Positions 1-7,365 of a DNA stretch of 50,303 bases are shown piece after piece (the first letter of the stretch is position 1; each line of letters begins with the position of its first letter). The translations under genes and the position numbers were made by a program. This stretch comes from a virus, in IMG/VR virus record IMGVR_UViG_3300023082_000013, positions 1 through 50,303 of that record, one strand, 5' to 3'. The notes under the pieces are model-generated. The model had not been told where the DNA came from and searched no databases. It was given only the letters and a program-made list of their open reading frames with translations.

Positions 1-19
1 AGTCCCAAAGCTCGCTGAC

Positions 20-325
20 ATGACCGTGCGTGAGTACTTCATGGCGCATGCGCCGGAAATGCCTCAGTCCTGGTTTAAGCCTGTAGTAGCGCCGGAACCT
101 GCTGGGCTGCCTTCGGTACAAGAAGCGCCTACACACCTGCGGCCTGAGCTGAATAAGTGGTCACTCGACGACCAGGCGCCACCGTCATCCGAGGGTATCG
201 CCTGGGTTGAGGAATGGCACCGCCGTGAAAAGGAGCTTACTGCGTGGAAAACGGAACGGAGCAAACAGGCCCTTGTGCAATGGCCGGCCGCCTGGGCTGA
301 CGCTGTCATGGCGGCCGGCAAGTAA
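20..325 (+). CDS. small hypothetical phage/plasmid protein
   Basis: A 101-residue soluble protein of unknown function. It begins MTVREYFMAHAPEM and ends with a tryptophan-rich QWPAAWADAVMAAGK tail; this opening and ending are familiar from short uncharacterised prophage proteins, which is family recollection and not a functional clue. No membrane segment or known catalytic motif is visible. It is the first complete gene of the window and is closed by a hairpin just downstream. Codon use matches the neighbours, so it is probably a real gene. Confidence 0.6.
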   Translation: MTVREYFMAHAPEMPQSWFKPVVAPEPAGLPSVQEAPTHLRPELNKWSLDDQAPPSSEGIAWVEEWHRREKELTAWKTERSKQALVQWPAAWADAVMAAGK

Positions 326-343
326 GCGCCCGCCATGCTTTAA

Positions 344-369
344 ACAAGCCCCCTTGATTGGGGGTTTGT
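344..369 (+). terminator. GC-rich hairpin after the first gene
   Basis: A ten-base arm (ACAAGCCCCC) pairs through G-U pairs with GGGGGTTTGT across a six-base loop. The 3' arm supplies the T-rich part, so it may be a weak intrinsic terminator. A second small hairpin (CCGGGA / TCCCGG, 375-390) lies between it and the next start codon. Confidence 0.5.
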
Positions 370-409
370 CGGTACCGGGATTGCTCCCGGCTCTCACAAG
401 GATCATCAA

Positions 410-907
410 ATGCCAGATAAACCAGACATAGGCGTGATCGACCTCAAGGGCTCTGCTCTTGTGTTCACGCCCCACGGCGACACTGCCGTGTACAAAGTTG
501 AGCTGTCCGTTGTAGCAGCAGGGGGCGACTACATTGGCATCGAGCGCTTCGCCAATGGAATCTGGGGTTCCTTTGCCATGTTGCGCGTCGAGTACCACCA
601 CCTGATGGGCTGGGTTGAGTTCAATGCTCAGCGCCTCGCACCCGAGGACTACCAATGGTGGAAGGCACGCCTTGCGCCGCCTATTGAAGGTACCCAGGCC
701 GAGCGTGTAGGTCGCCTTGTGTCGAAGATCAAAGGCAAGTTCGGCGTATCACAAGGCGACGTAGCCGATCGCGTTGGCCTGAATCGCGTGACTCTCAGCG
801 AATACTGCCAGGGCCGGGGTAAAGGCTCAGGTGTCACCCTGGAACTGGCCCTGGAAGCGCTGCTGGCGCGCAACGTGTTCGCTTCGTCCGAAGGTGGCCA
901 GCAATGA
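410..907 (+). CDS. HTH-domain protein, possible regulator
   Basis: A 165-residue protein with two parts. Residues 1 to about 90 form a beta-rich domain I do not recognise. Residues about 100-150 look like an XRE-type helix-turn-helix: a helix around KIKGKFGVSQ, a turn at GDVADRVGLN and a recognition helix at RVTLSEYCQGRG. DNA binding is therefore likely, but the target is unknown. Its stop codon overlaps the next start (ATGA at 904-907), so the two genes are translationally coupled. It lies upstream of the replication region and could act on the accessory genes or on the origin; the sequence does not decide. Confidence 0.7.
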   Translation: MPDKPDIGVIDLKGSALVFTPHGDTAVYKVELSVVAAGGDYIGIERFANGIWGSFAMLRVEYHHLMGWVEFNAQRLAPEDYQWWKARLAPPIEGTQAERVGRLVSKIKGKFGVSQGDVADRVGLNRVTLSEYCQGRGKGSGVTLELALEALLARNVFASSEGGQQ

Positions 908-1356
908 CCGCCACCCAACAGCCGGACTACAGCGCCCAGATAGCGGCCGTGGTCGATGCCAAGCTGCTCGAGCTGGCCACCATCCCAGTAGGCGTTCTGT
1001 CGGGTCGGCGCCTGGAGCTGGGAGGCGACAAAGCCAAAGCAGGGGACTACCTGCGCCGCGCGATGATTGACGTGGGCGAACGGGTAGGGCTGCACTTCCT
1101 TGAAATGACGCCAGTGATTGCGCTCGAGCAGTTCTGCATCACGGCCGCGCTCAAGGATCACGACGTGGCGGGCCTGCTCAAGAGCCTGATCAACAGCTTC
1201 ATGGTCGGCTACTTGACACCAGAAACCAGCGATCGGGCGTTCGCGCACCTGGAGGGGCTTGAAGATATCCGCACCAGGGTCGCCACGCACCGCGCAAAGC
1301 AAACACTACAAGCGCTGGCGGAACTTCCGATCAGCGCTGCACCCACGCAGCACTAA
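904..1356 (+). CDS. hypothetical protein coupled to the HTH gene
   Basis: A 150-residue, probably alpha-helical soluble protein without a motif I recognise. The start codon overlaps the stop of the upstream HTH-domain gene, and the next gene begins nine bases after its stop, so the three likely form one operon. The middle (about residues 55-100) contains an amphipathic stretch around LEQFCITAALKDHDVAGLLK that could support oligomerisation. No function is assigned. Confidence 0.6.
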   Translation: MTATQQPDYSAQIAAVVDAKLLELATIPVGVLSGRRLELGGDKAKAGDYLRRAMIDVGERVGLHFLEMTPVIALEQFCITAALKDHDVAGLLKSLINSFMVGYLTPETSDRAFAHLEGLEDIRTRVATHRAKQTLQALAELPISAAPTQH

Positions 1357-1364
1357 GGGTACAT

Positions 1365-1871
1365 ATGAACGCCTCACCAAAACTGATTGATATCCCAGGA
1401 TCTGTACTTGCCCAACTGGATCAGGAAACGCGCGAAGACGTACGCCAGCGCCTGATTGATGAAGTCATGGAGCAGCACCAGGTGGTTTCTTCCGCCTGGA
1501 GTTTGATTGACGGGCCGTTCGCCGGTGAAGACTCGATACACGAACATGGCCGTCTGCTGCACGAGTTTCAAAACATGATAGGTCGCGTGGTCCACCTGCC
1601 GGATTCGGTTGAGGGGCTGCGTTTTCTTGAGAAGTGGTACACAAGCCGCATTGAGCAGCTCCGAGCAGTCAAGGACGCGATTAGGCCCGGTGTGGTGATT
1701 CGCTTAGAGAATGATGGGACTGAATCGACAGAGTTTGAGCTGAACGAGGACATGGCCAAGGGGATGCGTGTTGCCCTGACGCTGGTGCAGTCGCTGTTCG
1801 TGAAATTCCCGGTGGGAATGGAGCTGACGCCTGCACCGTATGCCCCGGACAGCGATGAAGGTGGTGTGTGA
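1365..1871 (+). CDS. hypothetical helical protein upstream of the origin
   Basis: A 168-residue, mainly helical and acidic protein of unknown function. The start follows a purine-rich stretch (AGGGTACAT) suited to ribosome binding. It is the last gene before the 433-base non-coding origin region, so it ends the accessory operon that starts with the HTH gene. There is no signal peptide and no catalytic signature. Its position next to oriV is suggestive but does not establish a role in replication. Confidence 0.6.
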   Translation: MNASPKLIDIPGSVLAQLDQETREDVRQRLIDEVMEQHQVVSSAWSLIDGPFAGEDSIHEHGRLLHEFQNMIGRVVHLPDSVEGLRFLEKWYTSRIEQLRAVKDAIRPGVVIRLENDGTESTEFELNEDMAKGMRVALTLVQSLFVKFPVGMELTPAPYAPDSDEGGV

Positions 1872-1899
1872 ATTACGTGGTTTCACACGCCCTTTTCCG

Positions 1900-1960
1900 G
1901 TGGTTTTCAGTTTTAAAGTTTTAAAACAGTTTTATATATAGTTTTGGGCATTGTGAATAA
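1900..1960. other. AT-rich unwinding region with DnaA box (part of oriV)
   Basis: An AT-rich stretch (about 1905-1946, with TTTTAAAGTTTTAAAACAG and TATATATAG) stands out from the GC-rich surroundings and resembles a DNA-unwinding element. It is followed at 1952-1960 by TGTGAATAA, which fits the reverse of the DnaA-box consensus TTATNCACA. Together with the iterons 55 bases downstream, this is the usual order of an iteron plasmid origin. Confidence 0.75.
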
Positions 1961-2014
1961 CTCCTGCAAGCCGCGACCTGTCTGGGGTGTAGGGGTCTAA
2001 TAACCCTGTGGACA

Positions 2015-2124
2015 GGTGGGTAAAGTACAAAGGAGGGTGGGTAAAGTACAAGATCGGGTGGGTTAAATACAGGTTCTGGTGGGTAATGTACAAACTCGAC
2101 CCCATGCGGGTGGGTAAAGTACAA
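2015..2124 (+). repeat. iteron array (five direct repeats) of oriV
   Basis: Five copies of GGTGGGTAAAGTACAA start at 2015, 2036, 2057, 2078 and 2109. Copies 1, 2 and 5 are identical; copies 3 and 4 differ by three and one bases. The first four are spaced exactly 21 bases apart and the last by 31 bases. These are about two and three helical turns, so all copies lie on one face of the DNA. They are the expected binding sites for the RPA-family initiator encoded immediately downstream. An eight-base inverted repeat (GGCCTCAG, 2132-2139, with CTGAGGCC, 2167-2174) follows the array. Confidence 0.92.
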
Positions 2125-2190
2125 GAAAACAGGCCTCAGAGCGCATTGGTGCCCCTGTGTCATCGCCTGAGGCCAACATTTACGGGTGTT

Positions 2191-2229
2191 TTGACTGTCT
2201 GAGACGGCAATTCTTGTATTTTACCCACC
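2191..2229 (+). promoter_or_regulatory. repA promoter region with inverted iteron
   Basis: A single iteron copy in the opposite orientation (TTGTATTTTACCCACC, 2214-2229; one mismatch to the consensus) lies 75 bases before the repA start. A -35-like TTGACT (2191-2196) precedes it, and any -10 element would fall in or beside the inverted iteron. Binding of RepA here would block its own transcription, as in other iteron plasmids. The promoter call is inferred; the inverted iteron is seen directly. Confidence 0.7.
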
Positions 2230-2304
2230 CTCAGCATACAGCCACCGAATTCACAGCGACCCAACACCCCATGATCGATGCGCAGCATGCACAAAGGACA
2301 GAAC

Positions 2305-3336
2305 ATGGTTAAGCCAACCGACAAAGATCAGACCGCCAAGGCCAAGCGGTTGACTACGATCGCATCCCGTAAAAAGCCTGCCGCACCAGCCCAAGACCTA
2401 TTCTCGGCGGCCGCGCCAGCTACGTCCGCGCGCAAGACTGCTGCGAAGACGCCGAAAGCTACGCCGGCACGGAAGTCGAGCCCAATACAGCCAGACTTTT
2501 TTATCCCTATGCTTTACGACGTTGGCGCCCGCGACAGCCGGGGCGTGATGGACGTTGCTGTGTTCCGCCTGTCCAAAAACGAAAGTCGCGCCAACTCGGT
2601 GATTCGCTATGAGCTGCCTGACGGGCATGTGCAGGTTTCTTCGGGCGTGTACGGGATGGCATCTGTGTGGGACTACGACATAGTGCTGATGGCTGTCTCT
2701 CACCTGACCGAGGCCATGAATCAGTATCGTGCCGGCAAAGGCGACAAGCCTGGCCAGGTATTTCGGCCCCACATCGGCGACGTGCTGACGTTCTGTGAAA
2801 AGAACGTGGGCGGTAACCAAAAGGACAGCGTGGTAGACGCCCTGATGCGCTTGAGCACTACGCATGTGAGCATTGAGCGCACACGAAGCGTAGGTGACCA
2901 GCCCATCACCATCACCGAGGGCGAGAACCTGATAGGTCCGTTCAAGGTGGTCAGCAGTCCCAAAGGCAAGCAGGTTGAGTTTGTCGAAATCAAGATCGCT
3001 GATTGGATGTATGAGGAAATCACCCAGGGGCATAAGCCTGACGTGCTGACCGTGCACCCTGACTATTTCAAGATCAGCCAGGGCGTGGCCAGATTCGTCT
3101 ACAGACTGGCGCGCAAGGCAGCCGGCAAGGATATGGCCGTATGGGGGTTTAAAACGCTCTACGAGCGTAGTGGGAGCATGGGACCATTTAAGGAGTTCTC
3201 CCGCATACTGCGTAAGGTGATCCAGGCTAATGACCTGCCCGAATACGATTTGACAGAGGAAGAAGGTCAGATGGGTCCGGTACTGCGCATGGTGCATCGA
3301 TCGGTTGCCGAGCAGTGGGCACTCCCGAAGGATTGA
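2305..3336 (+). CDS. repA: plasmid replication initiator, RPA family
   Basis: A 343-residue replication initiator that should bind the iterons upstream and open the origin. The N-terminal ~60 residues are a basic, Ala/Lys/Pro-rich tail. The core carries the block typical of RPA-family (Pfam RPA) initiators of broad-host-range plasmids: DVGARDSRGVMDVAVFRLS, VIRYELPDGHVQVSSG, ASVWDYDIVLMAVSHLTEAM and FRPHIGDVLTFC, followed by a second DNA-binding-like half. I chose the ATG at 2305 because AAAGGA (2293-2298) stands at the right distance; an in-frame ATG at 2278 has no such site. The gene sits directly behind five iterons and an inverted iteron. It shows that the phage genes here belong to an autonomously replicating element. 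Confidence 0.93.
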   Translation: MVKPTDKDQTAKAKRLTTIASRKKPAAPAQDLFSAAAPATSARKTAAKTPKATPARKSSPIQPDFFIPMLYDVGARDSRGVMDVAVFRLSKNESRANSVIRYELPDGHVQVSSGVYGMASVWDYDIVLMAVSHLTEAMNQYRAGKGDKPGQVFRPHIGDVLTFCEKNVGGNQKDSVVDALMRLSTTHVSIERTRSVGDQPITITEGENLIGPFKVVSSPKGKQVEFVEIKIADWMYEEITQGHKPDVLTVHPDYFKISQGVARFVYRLARKAAGKDMAVWGFKTLYERSGSMGPFKEFSRILRKVIQANDLPEYDLTEEEGQMGPVLRMVHRSVAEQWALPKD

Positions 3337-3341
3337 CGCGC

Positions 3342-3384
3342 TAGGCACATGTGCCTATCTTGCTGTCCTAGGCACATGTGCCTA
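3342..3384. repeat. tandem 16-bp palindromes (operator candidate)
   Basis: TAGGCACATGTGCCTA occurs twice, at 3342-3357 and 3369-3384, 27 bases start to start. Each copy is a perfect palindrome, and the second is extended by one base pair. They fill the gap between the repA stop and a small HTH-like gene. Such paired dyads are typical dimer-binding operators. The protein that binds them is unknown; the adjacent small gene is the obvious candidate. Confidence 0.8.
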
Positions 3385-3406
3385 GTCCTTAATGATAGCG
3401 AGTGTC

Positions 3407-3700
3407 ATGGATAATCGAGCGCGTTTCCTACAGCTGTTAGCACTTCACGCAATACCTCAAACGAGCAATTCCAAAGTGAGTGCCGCCAAGATAATCGCGG
3501 CAGTCACCGGCGTTCCCTGTTCCGATCGTACCGTTCGATCATGGTTGAATGATCCAGCCAAGAGCAGCTCCCGCCCATGCCCTGACTGGGCGTTGGCTGC
3601 TCTGACCAAAGGGATCGCATTCATGCAGCGAGCAGTAGGGTCGCCTGCACAACCCCCAGCAGCTGAACTTCCCGGGCCGATAGCGCAAACCCTCACCTAA
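3407..3700 (+). CDS. small HTH-like protein downstream of repA
   Basis: A 97-residue protein. Residues about 20-60 (SAAKIIAAVTGVPCSDRTVRSWLND) look like a helix-turn-helix with a C-terminal proline-rich tail. No enzyme motif is present. I chose ATG 3407; ATG 3392 is possible but lies only eight bases from the second palindrome and has no visible ribosome site, while 3407 has only a weak GCGAG. The gene may bind the two 16-bp palindromes immediately upstream and so control itself or plasmid copy number; this is inferred from position. Confidence 0.6.
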   Translation: MDNRARFLQLLALHAIPQTSNSKVSAAKIIAAVTGVPCSDRTVRSWLNDPAKSSSRPCPDWALAALTKGIAFMQRAVGSPAQPPAAELPGPIAQTLT

Positions 3701-3768
3701 ATCCCGGGCCGGCCACCTTCAAACTCTCCCCATTGGCCAGATGCTGGCGCCAGCGGGGGGAAACAGAC

Positions 3769-4038
3769 GTGATCGAGGTATCAAGGTTCTATCGAGAGGT
3801 GCGCCTGTTCGCAACGACAGAGCCATCGTATTCGAGTGCGCGCCAGGTGGTGCGAACCTTCCCCACCGAACGCTATGACCTGAGCCTGGTGGCGCGGCGT
3901 GTGTACGGTGATCCCACCGAGACGCTGGCCATCATGGCGGCTGCAGGCCTTCCCAACGTCGACGCCGAGCTGATCGAGCAGAACCTGGTGCTGCCCAGCA
4001 TTGAGCACCTGCGCTACCTCAGCAGAAGTGTGGCCTGA
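3769..4038 (+). CDS. LysM/tail-X-like small protein, possible baseplate or tail part
   Basis: An 89-residue protein starting at GTG 3769, which has a strong GGGGGGA ribosome site eight bases upstream; the alternative TTG start at 3733 would place that site inside the gene. The segment RYDLSLVARRVYGDPTETLAIMAAAGLP resembles the small peptidoglycan- or tail-binding modules of LysM and phage tail protein X (a pattern of aromatic residue, 'YGD', then an Asn/Gly-rich turn). Such proteins sit in baseplates or link tail parts. It precedes the head/portal genes. The call rests on short similarity and stays tentative. Confidence 0.5.
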   Translation: MIEVSRFYREVRLFATTEPSYSSARQVVRTFPTERYDLSLVARRVYGDPTETLAIMAAAGLPNVDAELIEQNLVLPSIEHLRYLSRSVA

Positions 4039-4063
4039 GCACTGAATCGCGGAAGGTGCGCTG

Positions 4064-5149
4064 ATGGCTGACGAATCCGAAAAGATCGACCCGCGCGCCG
4101 CGGTCATTCAGAGCGCCAACCAGGCCGGCCAGCAAGCTAAGAACAAGTTCACCTATGACCTGAACCGCCGACTGGCTGACCAGGACAAGATCCTGACAGC
4201 CGACGACATGTCGGGCCTGTACGATCCGAGCCGGCGCCTGTTCACCACGATCGACGGTAGCCCGCGCCTGCTGACGCTTGACGACATCGCCGCGTTCAAA
4301 GCCGCAGTGAAGGACGTACAGCGCAGGCACGGCCTGCAAAAGGACGGTAAGGGCGTTAATGGCGGCATCCTCCCCAGGCAAGTGATTGACTTGTCGCGGG
4401 CGCAGGACCGCAAGCGGGCTGAAAAAGAAATCCACTTTGCGGTACCGGTGCAGAACCGCGCAGGCCTGGTGCATTTCCAGACCAACGCCGGCCCGAATAA
4501 CGGCGCCGTCCGCCACCACGTCATGGTCCAGTTCCTTGGCTACGATAGCGCTCTTGCAGGCGGCGACTCGGCTAAGGCCGCTGCTACCACCATGATGCGC
4601 AGCAAGATCCGCTTTGACTGCGACTGTGGGCGTCATACGTTCTGGTATCGCTACATTGCCACGATCGGCAATTTCAACTACGGCCGGGCTGAGGATGGTT
4701 TCCCCAGGGTGCGAAACCCGACCATGTACGGTGTGGGCTGTAAACACGTATTGCGGGTCATGCAGGTGATCACCCACGGGCCGACGTTCCTCAACTTCGC
4801 CACCACCCGCATGATCGAGAACGGCCGTAAGACGCTGAGCAACAAGCGCCAGATCAATCCTGTGGCTGAGCAACGCAAGTTCGTGGAGGCGGCATCCAAG
4901 GTGCGCAGCCGTGACCGCAAGCTGACGACATCAGCAGAGCGCCGGGAAACGCGCGCCGGCACGCCCAAAGCGATGGCGGCCGCCGCGGCACGGATCAAAG
5001 CCGCCAACGAGTCGTTGAAGAAAACCCATGCCGCAAAGGTGAATAAACCGGTGGATGAAGCCAAGAAAATCAAAGTACTGATGGGGCTCGGGTATAGCCG
5101 TGACGCCGCATTGGCCGCTATTGCTGCCGCAGACAAGGCGCAGGGGTAA
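4064..5149 (+). CDS. SWIM-type zinc-binding phage protein
   Basis: A 361-residue protein of unknown role. It contains C186-x-C188 (CDCGRHTFWYRY) and C226-x-H228 (GVGCKHVLRVM), the CxC...CxH spacing of SWIM zinc-binding domains, which bind DNA or proteins. The N-terminal third is charged and helical. Residues after 270 are Lys/Arg/Ala-rich and probably helical, ending in a UBA-like run (VLMGLGYSRDAALAAIAAAD). The start has GGAAGG upstream. It lies at the head of the portal-protease gene block, which suggests a role in head assembly, DNA packaging or a virion-associated function; none is proven by the sequence. Confidence 0.65.
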   Translation: MADESEKIDPRAAVIQSANQAGQQAKNKFTYDLNRRLADQDKILTADDMSGLYDPSRRLFTTIDGSPRLLTLDDIAAFKAAVKDVQRRHGLQKDGKGVNGGILPRQVIDLSRAQDRKRAEKEIHFAVPVQNRAGLVHFQTNAGPNNGAVRHHVMVQFLGYDSALAGGDSAKAAATTMMRSKIRFDCDCGRHTFWYRYIATIGNFNYGRAEDGFPRVRNPTMYGVGCKHVLRVMQVITHGPTFLNFATTRMIENGRKTLSNKRQINPVAEQRKFVEAASKVRSRDRKLTTSAERRETRAGTPKAMAAAAARIKAANESLKKTHAAKVNKPVDEAKKIKVLMGLGYSRDAALAAIAAADKAQG

Positions 5150-5152
5150 GAC

Positions 5153-5668
5153 ATGCTCAACAATGTAGCGATCGCCGTAAACCGCGCAAACCGCCAGCGC
5201 ACCCTACGCGAACCCAATAGCCTGGAGTGCGTGCTGTTCTCCAAGGTGGTGGAGCGCAGCAACGCCACCCCCGATCCGGATGACCTCGAAGACGAGCCCG
5301 GCACACTGGGCGGCGCCGGCGTGATGTCGGACGAAGACGAAGTGAATTACAAGTGGGTGATGGCCTGTGACGCGGTGATCCACTTTTCCCAAGGGTATGT
5401 CGCGCCCCTGGGCAACACTGCAGACAGTGGCGGCTATCAGGACTATTCCGAGGGCGTGGTAGAAGCCTCGATCGAGACAATCCTGGAGCCTGCCGCGCCG
5501 GGCTACGTGCAACCGGATAAACGCATGCTGGTGGCCGTGCTGGTGGGCGGGGGCGTGATCGTCAACTTTGAAATCGTGGGCGTGACCGGGAACATCAATA
5601 TCCCGCCATACACCCGCAAATACCTGCTCAACCCGCGTCCGGACGAGGCTGTCACCGAGGCGCTGTAA
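5153..5668 (+). CDS. phage structural protein, unassigned (neck/head-tail candidate)
   Basis: A 171-residue protein with an Asp/Glu-rich linker (about 40-65) and a beta-rich C-terminal half. It begins four bases after the upstream SWIM gene and is followed by a strong terminator, so the two are co-transcribed. The beta-rich half ends with GNINIPPYTRKYLLNPRPDE, a style common in virion proteins, but I recognise no family. Its position directly upstream of the portal makes a neck or head-completion role possible. Confidence 0.55.
   Translation: MLNNVAIAVNRANRQRTLREPNSLECVLFSKVVERSNATPDPDDLEDEPGTLGGAGVMSDEDEVNYKWVMACDAVIHFSQGYVAPLGNTADSGGYQDYSEGVVEASIETILEPAAPGYVQPDKRMLVAVLVGGGVIVNFEIVGVTGNINIPPYTRKYLLNPRPDEAVTEAL
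5179..5192. repeat. copy of a dispersed 14-mer (AAACCGCGCAAACC)
   Basis: One of four exact copies in the window (5179, 11464, 13873, 44321). This copy lies inside the start of the structural gene at 5153. Near-copies lie at 42003 and 48583, both just before terminators. Its function is unknown. Confidence 0.7.
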
Positions 5669-5680
5669 ACCGCGATTTAC

Positions 5681-5714
5681 GCGCAAAGCCCCCGGAATTT
5701 GGGGGCTTTTGCGC
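5681..5714 (+). terminator. intrinsic terminator before the portal gene
   Basis: A long stem: GCGCAAAGCCCCC pairs with GGGGGCTTTTGCGC, with one bulged base, around a loop of about seven bases. The run of T in the 3' arm makes it a plausible intrinsic terminator closing the SWIM-protein operon. Confidence 0.7.
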
Positions 5715-5757
5715 TTGTACGCTGGTGCCCAAATAGGCCTATCGCGTACCCATCCCC

Positions 5758-7365
5758 ATGGCAGACGAAACGAAACCCAAACGCAAGCTCCTGAGCAGCC
5801 TGGCGAGCGCGACCAGAAACGCCGCTCAGCTGCTCATGGGTGAAATGGAAGAACCCGCGCTACAGACCTCTGTGTCTACCTTTGACGCCGACTACGTGGG
5901 CGTTGAAATGCTGCTGGGCAATACCGACCGGCCAGCCCGATCACGTATCGCCATATACATGAAGTGGCACCACATGGTGCAAGAAGGCCTGATGAACACC
6001 ATCTTGCGCCTGCATGTACAGATGGCGCTGGGCGGGCACGAGACGACGGGTGAGACGGTATTCATCGAAGCCAAGCCCGGCGCCAACGCTGCAGAAAAAA
6101 AGATGGTCGACGAGCTGCAAATGCTTGCCAAATTCTTCAACGGTTGCGCCCACCAGGTGTGTTTCAACGCGGCAGGCTATGGCGATGCTTTCGCCAGGCT
6201 GTACGTGCGCAAGGGCGAAGGCCTGTTTGCGCTCAATTACGACATTTTCCCGCCTATGGTGCAGCCCTACGAGGTGTTGGGCCAGACCGTCACCTACGTC
6301 GTCACCCTGGGCACCAAGGTCACCAGCCGTGTCAGCCACATGGACATGGCGCGCATGAAGATGCCGCGCATGGGCTACCTGCCGCAGATGCGAGCAGTCG
6401 AGAACGCCCAGCGGATCAACATGGAAGCCAACGACCCATCGGACATGGTGCCTTTGCCGGCGCTGATCGGCGGATCGTTCCTTGAAGCCGCGGAATCGGA
6501 CTTTGACAACCTCGAGGCGGCGCTGCGCGGCCTGGTGGGGCAACGGATTGCGGGCTCGATCGACGAAACCATGATCGGCGCCAACATGTCGGACATGACC
6601 GTTGACCAGCAACAGAGCTTCATGGCCTCGCTGGAAAAGATGCTCAAGACCATGAAAACCCGCGCTGAGGAAGCCGTTAAAACCGGCCGCTACTCGACAT
6701 CGCGTCACTTCCACGTCATGCCCACCTTCAACGAAAAGCAGCTGACTCAGATCAGCTCGTTTAACGGCACCTCAAATTCCGGTGTCGGCACCAACATCGA
6801 AGACGTGATGTTCCACGCCCGAAAGCTGGCCGGTACCGCAGGCATTGACCTGTCGATGGTGGGCTTTGCTGACCAGCTCACAGGTGGCCTGGGCGAGGGG
6901 GGCTTTAACCGCACCAGCAGCCAGGCCGCTGAGCGCTCCCGGATCATCCGCACCGCATTTACCCAATTCTGCAATGACGTGATCGATCGCCACATGATCG
7001 CCAAGTACAAGCGTACCTGGACCGATGACGAACGCCCGTACGTGATCAATTTCTACGGCTCGATCGCCGCCCTGGAGGCTGAGAAGCAAGCCAGCCGAGA
7101 GCGCGCCATCAACAGCTCCGCACTGCTGGTGCAGATGCTGGCGGGTATGCGCGATCTGGGCATGCCATCGGAGGCCAACGAGCAAATTCTGGTCAAGTCC
7201 GAGCTGGACAACGACTTTGCGAAGATCCTGGCCGACGGCCTCAAGAATGCCAAACCACCCGTACAGCCAGGCATGGAGGGTTTCGGCCCACCAGGTGAGA
7301 ACGATATTGAGCCGCCAGAACCAGAGCGCGCTTTGACCCAAGATAACGACGACGAGGCCGCCTGA
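5758..7365 (+). CDS. portal protein
   Basis: A 535-residue protein with the length and architecture of a myovirus portal, the dodecameric ring through which DNA enters and leaves the capsid. The N-terminal region carries the expected mixed alpha/beta wing. The C-terminal stretch around GFNRTSSQAAERSRIIRTAF resembles the helical stem and crown of portal proteins, and the end is an acidic, proline-rich tail. The downstream gene starts inside its stop codon (TGATG at 7363-7367) and encodes the prohead protease. Portal followed by protease is the usual head-gene order. This is the best portal candidate in the window; no second one is seen. Confidence 0.85.
   Translation: MADETKPKRKLLSSLASATRNAAQLLMGEMEEPALQTSVSTFDADYVGVEMLLGNTDRPARSRIAIYMKWHHMVQEGLMNTILRLHVQMALGGHETTGETVFIEAKPGANAAEKKMVDELQMLAKFFNGCAHQVCFNAAGYGDAFARLYVRKGEGLFALNYDIFPPMVQPYEVLGQTVTYVVTLGTKVTSRVSHMDMARMKMPRMGYLPQMRAVENAQRINMEANDPSDMVPLPALIGGSFLEAAESDFDNLEAALRGLVGQRIAGSIDETMIGANMSDMTVDQQQSFMASLEKMLKTMKTRAEEAVKTGRYSTSRHFHVMPTFNEKQLTQISSFNGTSNSGVGTNIEDVMFHARKLAGTAGIDLSMVGFADQLTGGLGEGGFNRTSSQAAERSRIIRTAFTQFCNDVIDRHMIAKYKRTWTDDERPYVINFYGSIAALEAEKQASRERAINSSALLVQMLAGMRDLGMPSEANEQILVKSELDNDFAKILADGLKNAKPPVQPGMEGFGPPGENDIEPPEPERALTQDNDDEAA

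Noticed and set aside
2015-2124. CRISPR-like regular repeats
   Set aside because: Units of 16 bases with 5-base gaps have no spacer content; they are initiator-binding iterons.
2008-2202. Short frame through the iterons with repeated W-V-K-Y-K
   Set aside because: It is merely the translation of the iteron repeats.
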